Source: 73-13 sp035556395 (GTDB lineage: Bacteria; Actinomycetota; Actinomycetes; Actinomycetales; Microbacteriaceae). Taken from it: DNA of 29,654 bases. Each line of letters begins with the position of its first letter. The first letter of the stretch is position 1. The DNA lies in NCBI GenBank assembly GCA_035556395.1, contig DATMFB010000259.1:1-29654 (forward strand), read 5' to 3'. Below are positions 6,152 to 13,868 of this stretch, in pieces. The position numbers and the translations under genes are program-made. The notes beneath the pieces are model-generated. The model made no database searches. It saw only the letters and a program-made list of their open reading frames with translations, and was not told the DNA's origin.

Positions 6152-8335
6152 TCACGCCCGGGTGATGAACTCCGCGGCCTCGTCGTCGACCCGGCGGGCG
6201 ATCGCCGCGGCAAGCGCCGGATGATCGGCGAGGTCGGGGTCGCCGGCGATGATCGCGATCGCGTCATCCCGGGCCGCGGCGATGAGCTCGCCGTCGGTCG
6301 CGGCCGACAGCAGTCGCAGGCCGCTGCGCCGACCGGACTGGGCGGCGCCGAGGACGTCGCCCTCGTGACGCAGCGCGAGATCGCGTTCGGCGAGGACGAA
6401 GCCGTCGAGCGTCGCCGCGACCGCATCGACCCGCTCGCGCGCGAGCGAGCCCTCCTCGGCCGACGTGACGAAGAGCGCGAGGCCCGGCAGCCCGCCGCGC
6501 CCGACCCGCCCGCGGAGCTGGTGCAGCTGCGAGACCCCGAACCGTTCCGCGTCGAGCACGACCATCGCGGAGGCGTTCGGCACGTCGACCCCGACCTCGA
6601 TGACGGTCGTCGCGACGAGGACGTGGATCTCGCCCGCCGCGAAGGCGCGCATCGTCGCGTCCTTCTCCTCGGGCGACATGCGGCCGTGCAGCGCGCGAAC
6701 GGCGAGCGCGGAGAACGCCGGGTGGGCCTGGAGGAGGGCGAGCGTGCCCTCGACCGTGGACATGGGTCTCGATGCGTCGGCTTCGCCGACACTCGCCCCG
6801 CGCTCCGTCGGGTCCTCGACCAGCGACTCGGCGATCGCGGGCACGACGACGAAGCCCTGTCGTCCCGCGGCGACCTCCTCGGCGAGCCGGTCCCAGACGC
6901 GCGCGATCCAGCCCGGCCGCTCCGCGAGCGGGACGACGTGCGACTCGATCGGGGCTCGTCCGGCCGGCAGCTCGGCGATCGTCGTGACGTCGAGATCGCC
7001 GAAGACCGTCATCGCGACGGTCCGCGGGATCGGCGTCGCCGTCAGCACCAGGAGGTGCGGCACGGTCTCGCCGCCCTTCGCCCGCAGCGCGTCGCGCTGC
7101 TCGACGCCGAACCGGTGCTGCTCGTCGACGACGACGAGCCCGAGATCGGCGAACGACACATGCTCGCCGAAGAGCGCGTGCGTGCCGACGACGATGCGGG
7201 ACTGGCCCGAGGCCGCGGCGAGGAGCGCGCGCTTGCGATCCGCCGTCGGCATCTTCCCCGTCAGGAGCGTCGGCCGCAGCCGCGCGGCGAGGTCCGGCCC
7301 GAGCGACGCGACGATCGAGCGCAGGTGCTGCTGCGCGAGCACCTCGGTCGGGGCGAGCAGGACCGACTGGCCCCCCGACGCCGCTCCCGCGAGTCCGACC
7401 GGCTCGGCGACCGCGAGCATCGCGCGGAGCGCGACGAGCGTCTTGCCGGACCCGACCTCGCCCTGGATGAGCCGGTTCATGGGCCGTGTGGCCGCGAGGT
7501 CCGCGGCGATCGTCTCGCCCGCCGCGGCCTGATCGCCCGTCAGGGAGAACGCGAGCGCGCCGTCGAACTCCGCGAGCAGCGCACCCGCGTGCCGCGGTGT
7601 CGCGGCGGCCGCCCGGAGCTGGTCGCGCCGCCGGACGAGCGCGGTCTGCAGGACGAGCGCCTCCTGATAGCGCAGCGCCTCTCGAGCCGCGCGCCAGTCG
7701 TCGTCCGTGTGCGGGCGGTGGATGCCCTCGAGCGCCTGGTGGAAGCCCATCAGCCCCCGCACCGCGGCGATCGTCTCGGGGACCGGGTCATCGAGTGCGT
7801 CCGGGAGGGTGTCGAGGGCGACGCGGACCGCGTTCCCGATCTTCCAGCTCTGCAGCGAACCAGTCGCGGGATAGACGGGGATCGGCCAGTCGGCCCGCTC
7901 GACCGCGTTCATCTCCGCCGTGTCGTCGTCGAACAGCTGGTACTCCGGATGCGCGAGCTGGAGCCCGCCGCGGTAGGCGCCGACCTTGCCGGCGAACAGG
8001 CCGCGCTTGCCGGGCGCGAGCTGCTCGGCCCGCCAGTGGGAGTTGAAGAACGTCAGCGTCAGGAGCCCGCGCCCGTCCGTGATGACGACCTCCTCGAGCG
8101 ACCCCTTGCGAGCGCGCATCCGCCTCGTCGAGGAGCTCTTGACCGTCGCGACGACGGTCACCTCGTCGCCCTCGCGCAGCGCCGCGAGGTCGGTGAGCTC
8201 GCCGCGATGCGCGTAGCGGCGCGGATAATGGCCGAGCAGGTCGCCGACCGTGCGGTGCCCGAACGCCCGCTCGAGCGACTTCGCGCTCGTGCCGCCGACG
8301 ATGTCGGCGAGCTTGCGAGCGAAGGGATCGACCAC
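6152..8335 (-). CDS. recG: ATP-dependent DNA helicase RecG
   Basis: A 727-residue superfamily 2 helicase that remodels stalled replication forks and branched recombination intermediates. An N-terminal wedge/OB region (residues ~55-140) precedes the helicase core. Walker A is GEVGSGKT (292-299) and the DExH box is DEQH (404-407, DEQHRFGVEQRDALR). LTATPIPRT (motif III), TTVIEVGVDVPNA (motif V) and QLHQLRGRVGRGG (motif VI) follow. The C-terminal segment has the RecG-type GDVLGAAQSGRRSGLRLL. Length is normal. The GTG at 8335 lies 6 nt after a TAGCCT -10. It diverges from rsmD across only 22 bp. Confidence 0.97.
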   Translation of the reverse strand: MVDPFARKLADIVGGTSAKSLERAFGHRTVGDLLGHYPRRYAHRGELTDLAALREGDEVTVVATVKSSSTRRMRARKGSLEEVVITDGRGLLTLTFFNSHWRAEQLAPGKRGLFAGKVGAYRGGLQLAHPEYQLFDDDTAEMNAVERADWPIPVYPATGSLQSWKIGNAVRVALDTLPDALDDPVPETIAAVRGLMGFHQALEGIHRPHTDDDWRAAREALRYQEALVLQTALVRRRDQLRAAAATPRHAGALLAEFDGALAFSLTGDQAAAGETIAADLAATRPMNRLIQGEVGSGKTLVALRAMLAVAEPVGLAGAASGGQSVLLAPTEVLAQQHLRSIVASLGPDLAARLRPTLLTGKMPTADRKRALLAAASGQSRIVVGTHALFGEHVSFADLGLVVVDEQHRFGVEQRDALRAKGGETVPHLLVLTATPIPRTVAMTVFGDLDVTTIAELPAGRAPIESHVVPLAERPGWIARVWDRLAEEVAAGRQGFVVVPAIAESLVEDPTERGASVGEADASRPMSTVEGTLALLQAHPAFSALAVRALHGRMSPEEKDATMRAFAAGEIHVLVATTVIEVGVDVPNASAMVVLDAERFGVSQLHQLRGRVGRGGLPGLALFVTSAEEGSLARERVDAVAATLDGFVLAERDLALRHEGDVLGAAQSGRRSGLRLLSAATDGELIAAARDDAIAIIAGDPDLADHPALAAAIARRVDDEAAEFITRA

Positions 8336-8341
8336 CCTCCG

Positions 8342-8351
8342 AGGCTAGTCT
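8342..8351. promoter_or_regulatory. Symmetric shared -10 between recG and rsmD
   Basis: The ten bases AGGCTAGTCT hold a TAGCCT on the minus strand (8347-8342), 6 nt before the recG GTG, and a TAGTCT on the plus strand (8346-8351), 6 nt before the rsmD GTG. The central TA is shared (pattern ANNNTANNNT). Both transcripts would be leaderless and could not be started at the same moment. Confidence 0.6.
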
Positions 8352-8357
8352 TCGGGG

Positions 8358-8939
8358 GTGACACGCATCATCGCGGGCTTCGCCGGCTCGCTCGCGCTCG
8401 GCGTGCCGAGGTCGGGCACTCGGCCGACGAGCGACCGGGTGCGCGAGGCGATCTTCTCCGCGCTCGAGGCCGCGGACGCGATCGACGACGCCCGCGTCCT
8501 CGACCTCTACGCCGGCTCGGGCGCGCTCGGACTCGAGGCGGCATCGCGGGGCGCGGCCGCGGTCGCCCTCGTCGAACGCGATGCGAGCGCGGCGGCGATC
8601 TGCCGCAAGAACGCGGCGACGATCCGGGCGCGTGCGCCCAAGGGCGCGGAGCCGCGGATCGAGGTCGCGGCGCAGACGGTCGGCTCCTGGCTGACCGGCG
8701 CGGTCGGCAGCACCTGGGATCTCGTCTTCATCGACCCGCCCTACGACGTCGGCGAGGCCGACCTCGCCGCCGTGCTCGAGGCGCTCGATCCGCTCGTCGC
8801 GGACGACGCGACGATCGTGGTGGAGCGCTCATCGCGTTCTCCCGCACCGACCCTGCCTGCGCGACTCGAGCTCGCCCGCACGAAGACCTACGGCGAGACC
8901 GCGGTCCACTATCTCGTGGCGGGCCCTTCGACTCGCTGA
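8358..8939 (+). CDS. rsmD: 16S rRNA (guanine(966)-N2)-methyltransferase
   Basis: A 193-residue SAM-dependent methyltransferase that modifies G966 of 16S rRNA. The N-terminus MTRIIAGFAGSLALGVPRSG and RPTSDRVREAIFSALE are typical. The SAM-binding motif is LDLYAGSGALGLEAASRGA (from residue ~48) and the catalytic N6/N2-methylase motif is IDPPYD (DPPY at 125-128). The GTG start at 8358 is 6 nt after a TAGTCT hexamer. The last few codons (for GPSTR) lie inside the dispersed repeat starting near 8923, so the natural C-terminus has probably been rewritten by that element. It converges on thiL. Confidence 0.94.
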   Translation: MTRIIAGFAGSLALGVPRSGTRPTSDRVREAIFSALEAADAIDDARVLDLYAGSGALGLEAASRGAAAVALVERDASAAAICRKNAATIRARAPKGAEPRIEVAAQTVGSWLTGAVGSTWDLVFIDPPYDVGEADLAAVLEALDPLVADDATIVVERSSRSPAPTLPARLELARTKTYGETAVHYLVAGPSTR

Positions 8940-8980
8940 CGCGGGTCCTGAGCGAGGAGCGCAGCGACGAGACGAAGGGC
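8923..8980. repeat. Dispersed repeat copy 3, forming a hairpin between convergent rsmD and thiL
   Basis: GCCCTTCGACTCGCTG (8923-8938) pairs with an imperfect complement CAGCGACGAGACGAAGGGC (8962-8980) to form a long stem. It is followed by GCTCAGGGACCGAGAGG. It lies at the convergent 3' ends and includes the rsmD stop. It probably acts as a bidirectional transcript end, and it belongs to the same family as the copies at 25, 5494 and 16671. Confidence 0.6.
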
Positions 8981-8998
8981 GCTCAGGGACCGAGAGGG

Positions 8999-10018
8999 TC
9001 AGGCGCGGAAGGGGTCCCAGCCGCCGAGGGCGTCGTAGGGCTCGCCGTCGACGCTCAGGCCCGCTCCGGCGAGCACTCGACCGATCGCGACGAAGCCGCC
9101 GGGGAGCGCGACCCCCGGCGGGAACGTCGCGAGGAGCGCGTGGTCCTCGCCGCCCGCGAGGATGCGCTCGAGATCGCCGTCCGGGTCGGCACCGGCCGCA
9201 GCGAGCACGAGCGCGCCGGCGAAGTCGATGGCGACCCCGCTCGCGAGCGCGATGCGGCGCGCATCGCGAGCGAGGCCGTCGGAGACGTCGAGCATCGCGG
9301 TCGCGCCGGCGAGCGCCGCGAGCACCCCGTCGGCGATCGGCGGGCGCGGGCGCAGCTGCGCCTCGATCGCGGCGACATCGGCGTCGCGTGCGGCGACGCG
9401 CAGCCGGGCGAGCGCGTCGCGATCCGGCCGGCCGTCGTCGACCGCGAGCCGGAACATCAGGTCGAGCCCGCGCGCGGCGCGCCCAACCGTCCCGCTCACC
9501 GCGAGCGTGTCCCCGGGACGCGCACCGGAGCGCAGCACGGGCTCGCGACCCTCCAGGTCGCCGAACGCCGTCGCCGCGCCGACCACGATCGGCGAGCGGG
9601 CGAGGTCCCCGCCCTCGACCCCGCACCCGGGCGCGAGCGCCTCGCAGGCCAGGCTCATCCCCGCGGCGATCCCCGCGAGCGCCGACTCCCCCGCGTCACC
9701 CGGCAAGGCGATCGACACGGTCATCGCCGTCGGCCTGGCGCCCATCGCCGCGATGTCGGCGAGGTTCGACGCGACGAGCTTCCAGCCGAAGTCCTCCGGC
9801 GTCGTCCACGCGAGTCGGAAGTCGGGTCCCTCGATCATCGTGTCGCCCGTCACGACGTAGCGGCCGTCCGGCGCCGCGATGACCGCGGCATCGTCGCCGG
9901 GACCGAGGATCCGGCGGCTCGACGCCGGCAGCGACGCGATCGCGGTGCGCAGGGCGGCGTCCTCGCCGACCTCGGCGAGCGTTCGCTCGCCGTCTCGGGG
10001 TGCCCAGGAGATCTCCAC
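8999..10018 (-). CDS. thiL: Thiamine-monophosphate kinase
   Basis: A 339-residue AIRS/PurM-fold kinase that phosphorylates thiamine monophosphate to the active cofactor thiamine pyrophosphate. ThiL hallmarks are the N-terminal GPGDDAAVI, TGDTMIEGPDF, the WKLVASNLADIAAMGARP segment (metal- and ATP-binding), GGDLARSP, MLDVSDGLARDARRIA and GGEDHALLATFP near the C-terminus. The GTG at 10018 was chosen because the longer open frame upstream is the antisense of the DUF3515 gene. A TACGAT hexamer lies 8 nt before it. It diverges from the DUF3515 lipoprotein through a shared -10. No TPP riboswitch is possible in the short gap. Confidence 0.95.
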   Translation of the reverse strand: MEISWAPRDGERTLAEVGEDAALRTAIASLPASSRRILGPGDDAAVIAAPDGRYVVTGDTMIEGPDFRLAWTTPEDFGWKLVASNLADIAAMGARPTAMTVSIALPGDAGESALAGIAAGMSLACEALAPGCGVEGGDLARSPIVVGAATAFGDLEGREPVLRSGARPGDTLAVSGTVGRAARGLDLMFRLAVDDGRPDRDALARLRVAARDADVAAIEAQLRPRPPIADGVLAALAGATAMLDVSDGLARDARRIALASGVAIDFAGALVLAAAGADPDGDLERILAGGEDHALLATFPPGVALPGGFVAIGRVLAGAGLSVDGEPYDALGGWDPFRA

Positions 10019-10026
10019 GCTCCGGC

Positions 10027-10036
10027 ATCGTAGCCT
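10027..10036. promoter_or_regulatory. Symmetric shared -10 between thiL and the DUF3515 gene
   Basis: ATCGTAGCCT contains TACGAT on the minus strand (10032-10027), 8 nt before the thiL GTG, and TAGCCT on the plus strand (10031-10036), 7 nt before the DUF3515 ATG. The central TA is shared, as at recG/rsmD. Confidence 0.55.
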
Positions 10037-10043
10037 GGACCCG

Positions 10044-10523
10044 ATGAAGCTCCAGCCTCGCCGTGCGGTTGCGCGCGCGCTCACGATCGCGATCGCGTGC
10101 TCGCTCGCCGTGCCGCTCGCCTCGTGCGCGCAGATCGTCGCGCTCGAGCCCGCCGCCGACGCCGCCTCGCCGGCATGCGCCGCCGTGTCCGTGCGACTCC
10201 CGTCCGCGATCGGCGATCTGCCGGGCCGCGAGACGAACGCGCAGGCGACCGGGGCCTGGGGCGAGCCGACCTCGGTCATCCTGCACTGCGGCGTCCCCGC
10301 GCCGCCGCCGACGAGCGAGCTCCTCTGCGTCACCCCGCCCGGCGGCGCGGTCGACTGGCTCATGGACGACAGCGATGCGCCGACGTACGTGTTCACGAGC
10401 TACGGCCGCACGCCGGCCGTCAGCGTCGCGGTCGACAACACGGTCGTCTCGGGCGTCAACGTCCTCGACGCGCTCGACGTCGCCGTCTCGCAGCTCCCGC
10501 AGGACGGGTCCTGTCTGGGCTAG
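10044..10523 (+). CDS. DUF3515-family lipoprotein
   Basis: A 159-residue predicted lipoprotein. It has a basic N-terminus, a hydrophobic stretch (residues ~10-24) and a lipobox LASC, with C28 as the lipidated cysteine. The exported part has paired cysteines. Its layout (C..VSVRLPSAIGDLPGRET, then WGEPTSVILHCGV and W(L)MDDSDAPTYVFTSYGRTP) fits the actinobacterial DUF3515 family. The function is unknown, but the gene usually sits between ddl and thiL, as here, which hints at a cell-envelope role. The start at 10044 is 7 nt after a TAGCCT -10. Its stop codon and the ddl stop codon share the palindrome CTAG (10520-10523). Confidence 0.85.
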   Translation: MKLQPRRAVARALTIAIACSLAVPLASCAQIVALEPAADAASPACAAVSVRLPSAIGDLPGRETNAQATGAWGEPTSVILHCGVPAPPPTSELLCVTPPGGAVDWLMDDSDAPTYVFTSYGRTPAVSVAVDNTVVSGVNVLDALDVAVSQLPQDGSCLG

Positions 10524-11629
10524 TCCTCGAGCGCGAGCTCGATGAGCTCGGTGATGAGCTCGCGATAGCCGATGCCGCTCGCCTCCCAGCACTTCGGGAA
10601 CATCGAGATGGGCGTGAACCCCGGCATGGTGTTCAGCTCGTTGACGACGAACCCCGAGTCCGTCAGGAAGAAGTCGACCCGCGCGAGGCCCGCGCAGCCG
10701 ATCGCCTCGAAGACGCGGGCGGCGAGCCGCTGCATCTCGCGCAGCTCGCCCTCACGGATCTCCGTCGGGCAGACGAGCTCGGCGGCGTCCGCGTCGAGGT
10801 ACTTCGCCTCGTAGTCGTAGAACTCGCGGGTCCGCATGACGATCTCGCCGGGCAGGCTCACCCGCGGCTCGCCGCCGGCGCGGCCCGACAGGACGCCGCA
10901 TTCGATCTCGCGGCCCTCGATGGCCGCCTCGACGAGCGCCTTGCCGTCCTCGGCCCACGCGATGCGCAACGCGGACTCGAGGTCGTCCCACGACTTGACC
11001 TTCGTGACCCCGACAGACGATCCGGCGCGAGCCGGCTTGACGAAGACGGGAAGCCCGAGCCCACGAGCGCGCGCCATGGCCCGTTCCTCGTCGGCCGCCC
11101 ACTGCGCCGCGGTGAGCGTGACCCACGGCGCGACCGGCACGCCGGCGCCCTCGAGCACGACCTTCGCGAAGTGCTTGTCCATCCCGAGCGCCGAGGCGAG
11201 CACGCCGCTGCCGACGTACGGCAGGCCGATGAGGTCGAGGAGGCCCTGGATCGTGCCGTCTTCGCCCCACGGCCCGTGCAGGATGGGGAACGCGACGTCG
11301 ACGGTCCCCAAGGCCCTGATGGTCCCGTCCGCCTCGCGGACCGAGACCTCGCGACTCGCCGCCGAGTCCGGCCAGAGGAAGCGGGTGCCGTTGTCCTGGA
11401 CCGAGGGCATCGCGTTCGGGTCCATCCGGAACCGCTCCGGATCGTCGGGCTGCAGCGTGACGGCGCCGTCTCGCGTGATGCCGACCGGGATGACGTCGAA
11501 TCGCTCGCGGTCGATCGCGGCGAGCACGCCCGCGGCGGTCGAGCAGCTGATCTCGTGCTCCGACGAGCGGCCCCCGAACACGACCGCGACGGTGATCCGC
11601 TCCCCCGGCGCTTCCCCCACGGCGTTCAT
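10520..11629 (-). CDS. ddl: D-alanine--D-alanine ligase
   Basis: A 369-residue ATP-grasp ligase that makes D-Ala-D-Ala for peptidoglycan precursors. Signatures are VAVVFGGRSSEHEISCSTA at the N-terminus, FPILHGPWGEDGTIQGLLDLIGLPYVGSGVLASALGMDK, the ATP-grasp FVKPARAGSSVGVTKV and the metal-binding ARVDFFLTDSGFVVNELNTMPGFTPISMFPK at the C-terminal end. The ATG at 11629 overlaps the gpsA stop as ATGA, so it is translationally coupled to gpsA. Together with gpsA it forms the leftward envelope operon. Residues decisive for D-Ala against D-Lac specificity were not assigned. Confidence 0.96.
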   Translation of the reverse strand: MNAVGEAPGERITVAVVFGGRSSEHEISCSTAAGVLAAIDRERFDVIPVGITRDGAVTLQPDDPERFRMDPNAMPSVQDNGTRFLWPDSAASREVSVREADGTIRALGTVDVAFPILHGPWGEDGTIQGLLDLIGLPYVGSGVLASALGMDKHFAKVVLEGAGVPVAPWVTLTAAQWAADEERAMARARGLGLPVFVKPARAGSSVGVTKVKSWDDLESALRIAWAEDGKALVEAAIEGREIECGVLSGRAGGEPRVSLPGEIVMRTREFYDYEAKYLDADAAELVCPTEIREGELREMQRLAARVFEAIGCAGLARVDFFLTDSGFVVNELNTMPGFTPISMFPKCWEASGIGYRELITELIELALED

Positions 11630-12657
11630 TCTCCCTGCGGCATATCGTCGGTCGTGAGGTGCGGCGCGATCTCGCGCGGATCGAGGTCGCCGTCGAGGAC
11701 CGCCGCAACCTGCTGCGCGATGGGCATCGAGACCCCCTTCGCCTCGGCGAGCTCGAGGATCGGCGCGATCGAGGAGAGGCCCTCCGCGGTCTGGTTCATC
11801 TTCGCGGCGACCTCCTTGAGCGTGAGGCCCTGGCCGAGGAGCCGGCCCGCGGTGTTGTTCCGCGAGAGCGGCGACGAGCACGTCGCGATGAGGTCCCCGA
11901 GTCCGGCGAGCCCCGACATGGTCTCGGCCTTCGCGCCGTAGGCGACGGCGAAGTCGGTGAGCTCCGCGAGGCCTCGCGTGATGATCGACGCCTTCGTGTT
12001 CTCCCCGAAGCCGACGCCGTCGACGATGCCGACCGCGACCGCGACGATGTTCTTGAGCACCCCGCCGAACTCCGTGCCGACGACATCCGTGTTGACGAAG
12101 GATCGGAAGTACCGGTTCCTCGCGGTGATGGCGACCGACTGCGCCGTCTCGAGGGACGCCGAGGCGACGACCGCGGCGGTCGGCTGCTCGCGCGCGATCT
12201 CGAGCGCGAGGTTCGGACCCGACACGACGGCGATCCGCTCCGGCGGAGTGCCGAGCTCCTCGGCGATGATCTCGGACATGCGTCGGGCGGTCCCGCGCTC
12301 GAGCCCCTTCATGAGCGAGACGACGATCGCGTCCGCCGGGATCGAGTCGCGCAGGGTCCTGAGGTTCTCGCGCAGCGACTGGCTCGGCACGGAGAGGTAG
12401 ACCTCCTCGGCACCGGCAAGGGCCTCAGCCGCGTCGGTCGTCGCCCGCAGGGCCTTCGGGAGGGCGATCCCCTTCAGGTACTTCGCGTTCCGATGGCCGA
12501 CGTCGATCTCGCGCGCCAGGGATGCGCGCCGCGCCCAGATCGTGACCGCCGCCCCGCCGTCGACGAGGACCTTGCCGAACGTCGTCCCCCAGGAGCCGCC
12601 GCCGATGACGGCGACCCGGCGGGGTTCGGCAGCGCTGCCATCGAGTCGTTCGGCCAC
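11626..12657 (-). CDS. gpsA: NAD(P)H-dependent glycerol-3-phosphate dehydrogenase
   Basis: A 343-residue enzyme that reduces dihydroxyacetone phosphate to sn-glycerol 3-phosphate for phospholipid synthesis. The Rossmann loop is VAVIGGGSWGTTFGKVL (GGGSWG from residue 19). The catalytic lysine lies in EFGGVLKNIVAVAVGIVDGVGFGENTKA, and the C-terminal domain has GLAGLGDLIATCSSPLSRN. The GTG at 12657 is used. A CAGAAT hexamer (12669-12664) sits 6 nt before it, resembling the leaderless -10s elsewhere but with C at the first position. Upstream, the usual partner plsC is separated from it by a DUF559 cassette. That insertion may have changed how gpsA is transcribed. Confidence 0.95.
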   Translation of the reverse strand: MAERLDGSAAEPRRVAVIGGGSWGTTFGKVLVDGGAAVTIWARRASLAREIDVGHRNAKYLKGIALPKALRATTDAAEALAGAEEVYLSVPSQSLRENLRTLRDSIPADAIVVSLMKGLERGTARRMSEIIAEELGTPPERIAVVSGPNLALEIAREQPTAAVVASASLETAQSVAITARNRYFRSFVNTDVVGTEFGGVLKNIVAVAVGIVDGVGFGENTKASIITRGLAELTDFAVAYGAKAETMSGLAGLGDLIATCSSPLSRNNTAGRLLGQGLTLKEVAAKMNQTAEGLSSIAPILELAEAKGVSMPIAQQVAAVLDGDLDPREIAPHLTTDDMPQGE

Positions 12658-12716
12658 CGCACCATTCTGCCTGGTGGAGGCTGGACCATGACGTTCTGCG
12701 CTCGTGAGCGTCTTCC

Positions 12717-12820
12717 GGTGCCTCGTGAGCGATCGAACACCCCGGACTGCGCGGGAGGCACCGCCAGGCCGGGGTCGGTGTGTGTGGGGAGTTCCTCACA
12801 GCGCGCGGAGAGAACGCGAT
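12717..12820. repeat. Left flanking repeat of the DUF559 cassette
   Basis: This shares an ordered set of blocks with 13790-13868: GGTGCCTCGTGAGCGAT, then GCACCGCCAGGCCGGGGTC (12758-12776), then GAGAGAACGCGAT (12808-12820). The copy here is about 25 bp longer between the last two blocks. GGTGCC (12717-12722) and GGCACC (12757-12762) give it an internal inverted repeat. Confidence 0.65.
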
Positions 12821-12877
12821 GTCCCAAGACCGCGACGTGCGGAGATCGGGTGCGACGACGTTCTGCGACCATTCCGC

Positions 12878-13801
12878 GTGCGGCGCTCTGAACCTCCCGA
12901 CGATCTGCGCGGTCGAGCACTGCTGACGAGCGAACTCGTCGACCGCGGCGTGGCGAGGTCGCGCTTGCGCCACGCTGACGTCGCACGACCGCACCGCGGC
13001 GTCGCCGCCTTCGATCTCCCCGATCGCGACGTGCTCGATCGCTGCGCCGCATACGAGCCGATCCTGCTGCGCGGACAGTTCTTCAGCCACGCGACCGCCG
13101 CCGCGCTCTGGGGGTTGCGGCTCCCTGTGGAGACCCAGGGCGATCTCGACGTGTCGGTGCTCGATCCCCGCACGCCGCCCCGGCGCCCGGGGTTGACCGG
13201 TCGCCGGGTCTCGAACGTGTCACTCGCCTTCGTGCACGGCTTCCCGGTGGTGAGCGCGGCGGACGCATGGTGCCAGCTCGGCTCGCTGCTGGCTCGAGAG
13301 GACCTCATCGCTGCCGGCGACAGTGCCCTCCCCGCGCTCCATCGGACCGGTGTCGTGTCGCTCGAGGACCTGGGCCGCGCGGCGGCCCGACACGCTCGAA
13401 CCGCCGGCGCACCGACGGTCGCGGCGGCCCTCGCGCTGGTCCGACCCGGCGTCGAGTCGCGTCCCGAGACGCTGCTCCGACTCGCCCTGCGTCGCGCCAG
13501 GCTGCCGGAGCCCGTGATCGCCGCAGCCGTGGTCCTTCCCGACGGACGGACCTATCACCCGGATCTCTCCTATCCCGAGCTGAAGATCGCGATCGAGTAT
13601 GAGGGTGATGGACACCGGACGGACCGACGACAGTGGGAGCGCGACGTGGAGCGCTACGAGCGGTTCGCCGACGCGGGCTGGCGCGTGATCCGCGTCACCG
13701 CGACGCAGCTCTTCACACGACCAGCCGAGGTCGCGGCACGGGTCCGCAGCACGATCCGCGCCACTCGCGCGCGGCTGCCCCGGCCTGGCGGTGCCTTGTG
13801 A
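12878..13801 (+). CDS. DUF559 protein (Vsr/PD-(D/E)XK-like nuclease fold) with AbiEi-like N-terminus
   Basis: A 307-residue protein. Residues ~10-50 (DLRGRALLTSELVDRGVARS and RLRHADVARPHRGV) look like the winged-helix N-terminus of AbiEi-type antitoxin-like proteins. FFSHATAAALWGLRLP follows. The C-terminal ~110 residues match DUF559: YHPDLSYPELKIAIEYEGDGH, then RQWERDVERYERFADAGWRVIRVTA, with acidic residues placed as in Vsr-like endonucleases. Activity is unproven. The GTG at 12878 starts just before the conserved region; longer in-frame starts would translate the flanking repeat. No ribosome binding site or -10 is obvious. The last codons (for PRPGGAL) lie in the downstream repeat. It is on the opposite strand to gpsA and plsC, which it separates, so it looks like an acquired cassette. 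Confidence 0.78.
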   Translation: MRRSEPPDDLRGRALLTSELVDRGVARSRLRHADVARPHRGVAAFDLPDRDVLDRCAAYEPILLRGQFFSHATAAALWGLRLPVETQGDLDVSVLDPRTPPRRPGLTGRRVSNVSLAFVHGFPVVSAADAWCQLGSLLAREDLIAAGDSALPALHRTGVVSLEDLGRAAARHARTAGAPTVAAALALVRPGVESRPETLLRLALRRARLPEPVIAAAVVLPDGRTYHPDLSYPELKIAIEYEGDGHRTDRRQWERDVERYERFADAGWRVIRVTATQLFTRPAEVAARVRSTIRATRARLPRPGGAL

Positions 13802-13868
13802 ACGATGTCGAGGCCACGATTGCGCACGACGCACCGCCAGGCGGGGTCATGGAGCGAGAGAACGCGAT
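13778..13868. repeat. Right flanking repeat of the DUF559 cassette, with hairpin
   Basis: The blocks GGTGCCTTGTGAACGAT (from 13790), GCACCGCCAGGCGGGGTC (13831-13848) and GAGAGAACGCGAT (13856-13868) repeat those at 12717-12820 in the same order and orientation. In addition CCCCGGCCTGGCGGTGC (13778-13794) is complementary to 13831-13847 apart from one extra base. This forms a strong hairpin spanning the DUF559 stop codon. The repeat ends at the stop codon of plsC (13868-13870). Confidence 0.65.

Noticed and set aside
6149..10033. A 1294-codon open frame on the plus strand
   Set aside because: It lies opposite recG and thiL, whose family motifs are complete, and its translation is Arg/Asp/Glu-rich low-complexity sequence typical of antisense frames in GC-rich DNA.
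8984..10043. TPP riboswitch near thiL
   Set aside because: The gap before thiL is 25 bp, too small for an aptamer, and no thi-box-like sequence is seen.
12704..12877. Longer DUF559 protein starting at 12704
   Set aside because: These codons would translate the left flanking repeat into a biased, unconserved peptide. The conserved N-terminal helix-turn-helix-like region begins just after 12878.
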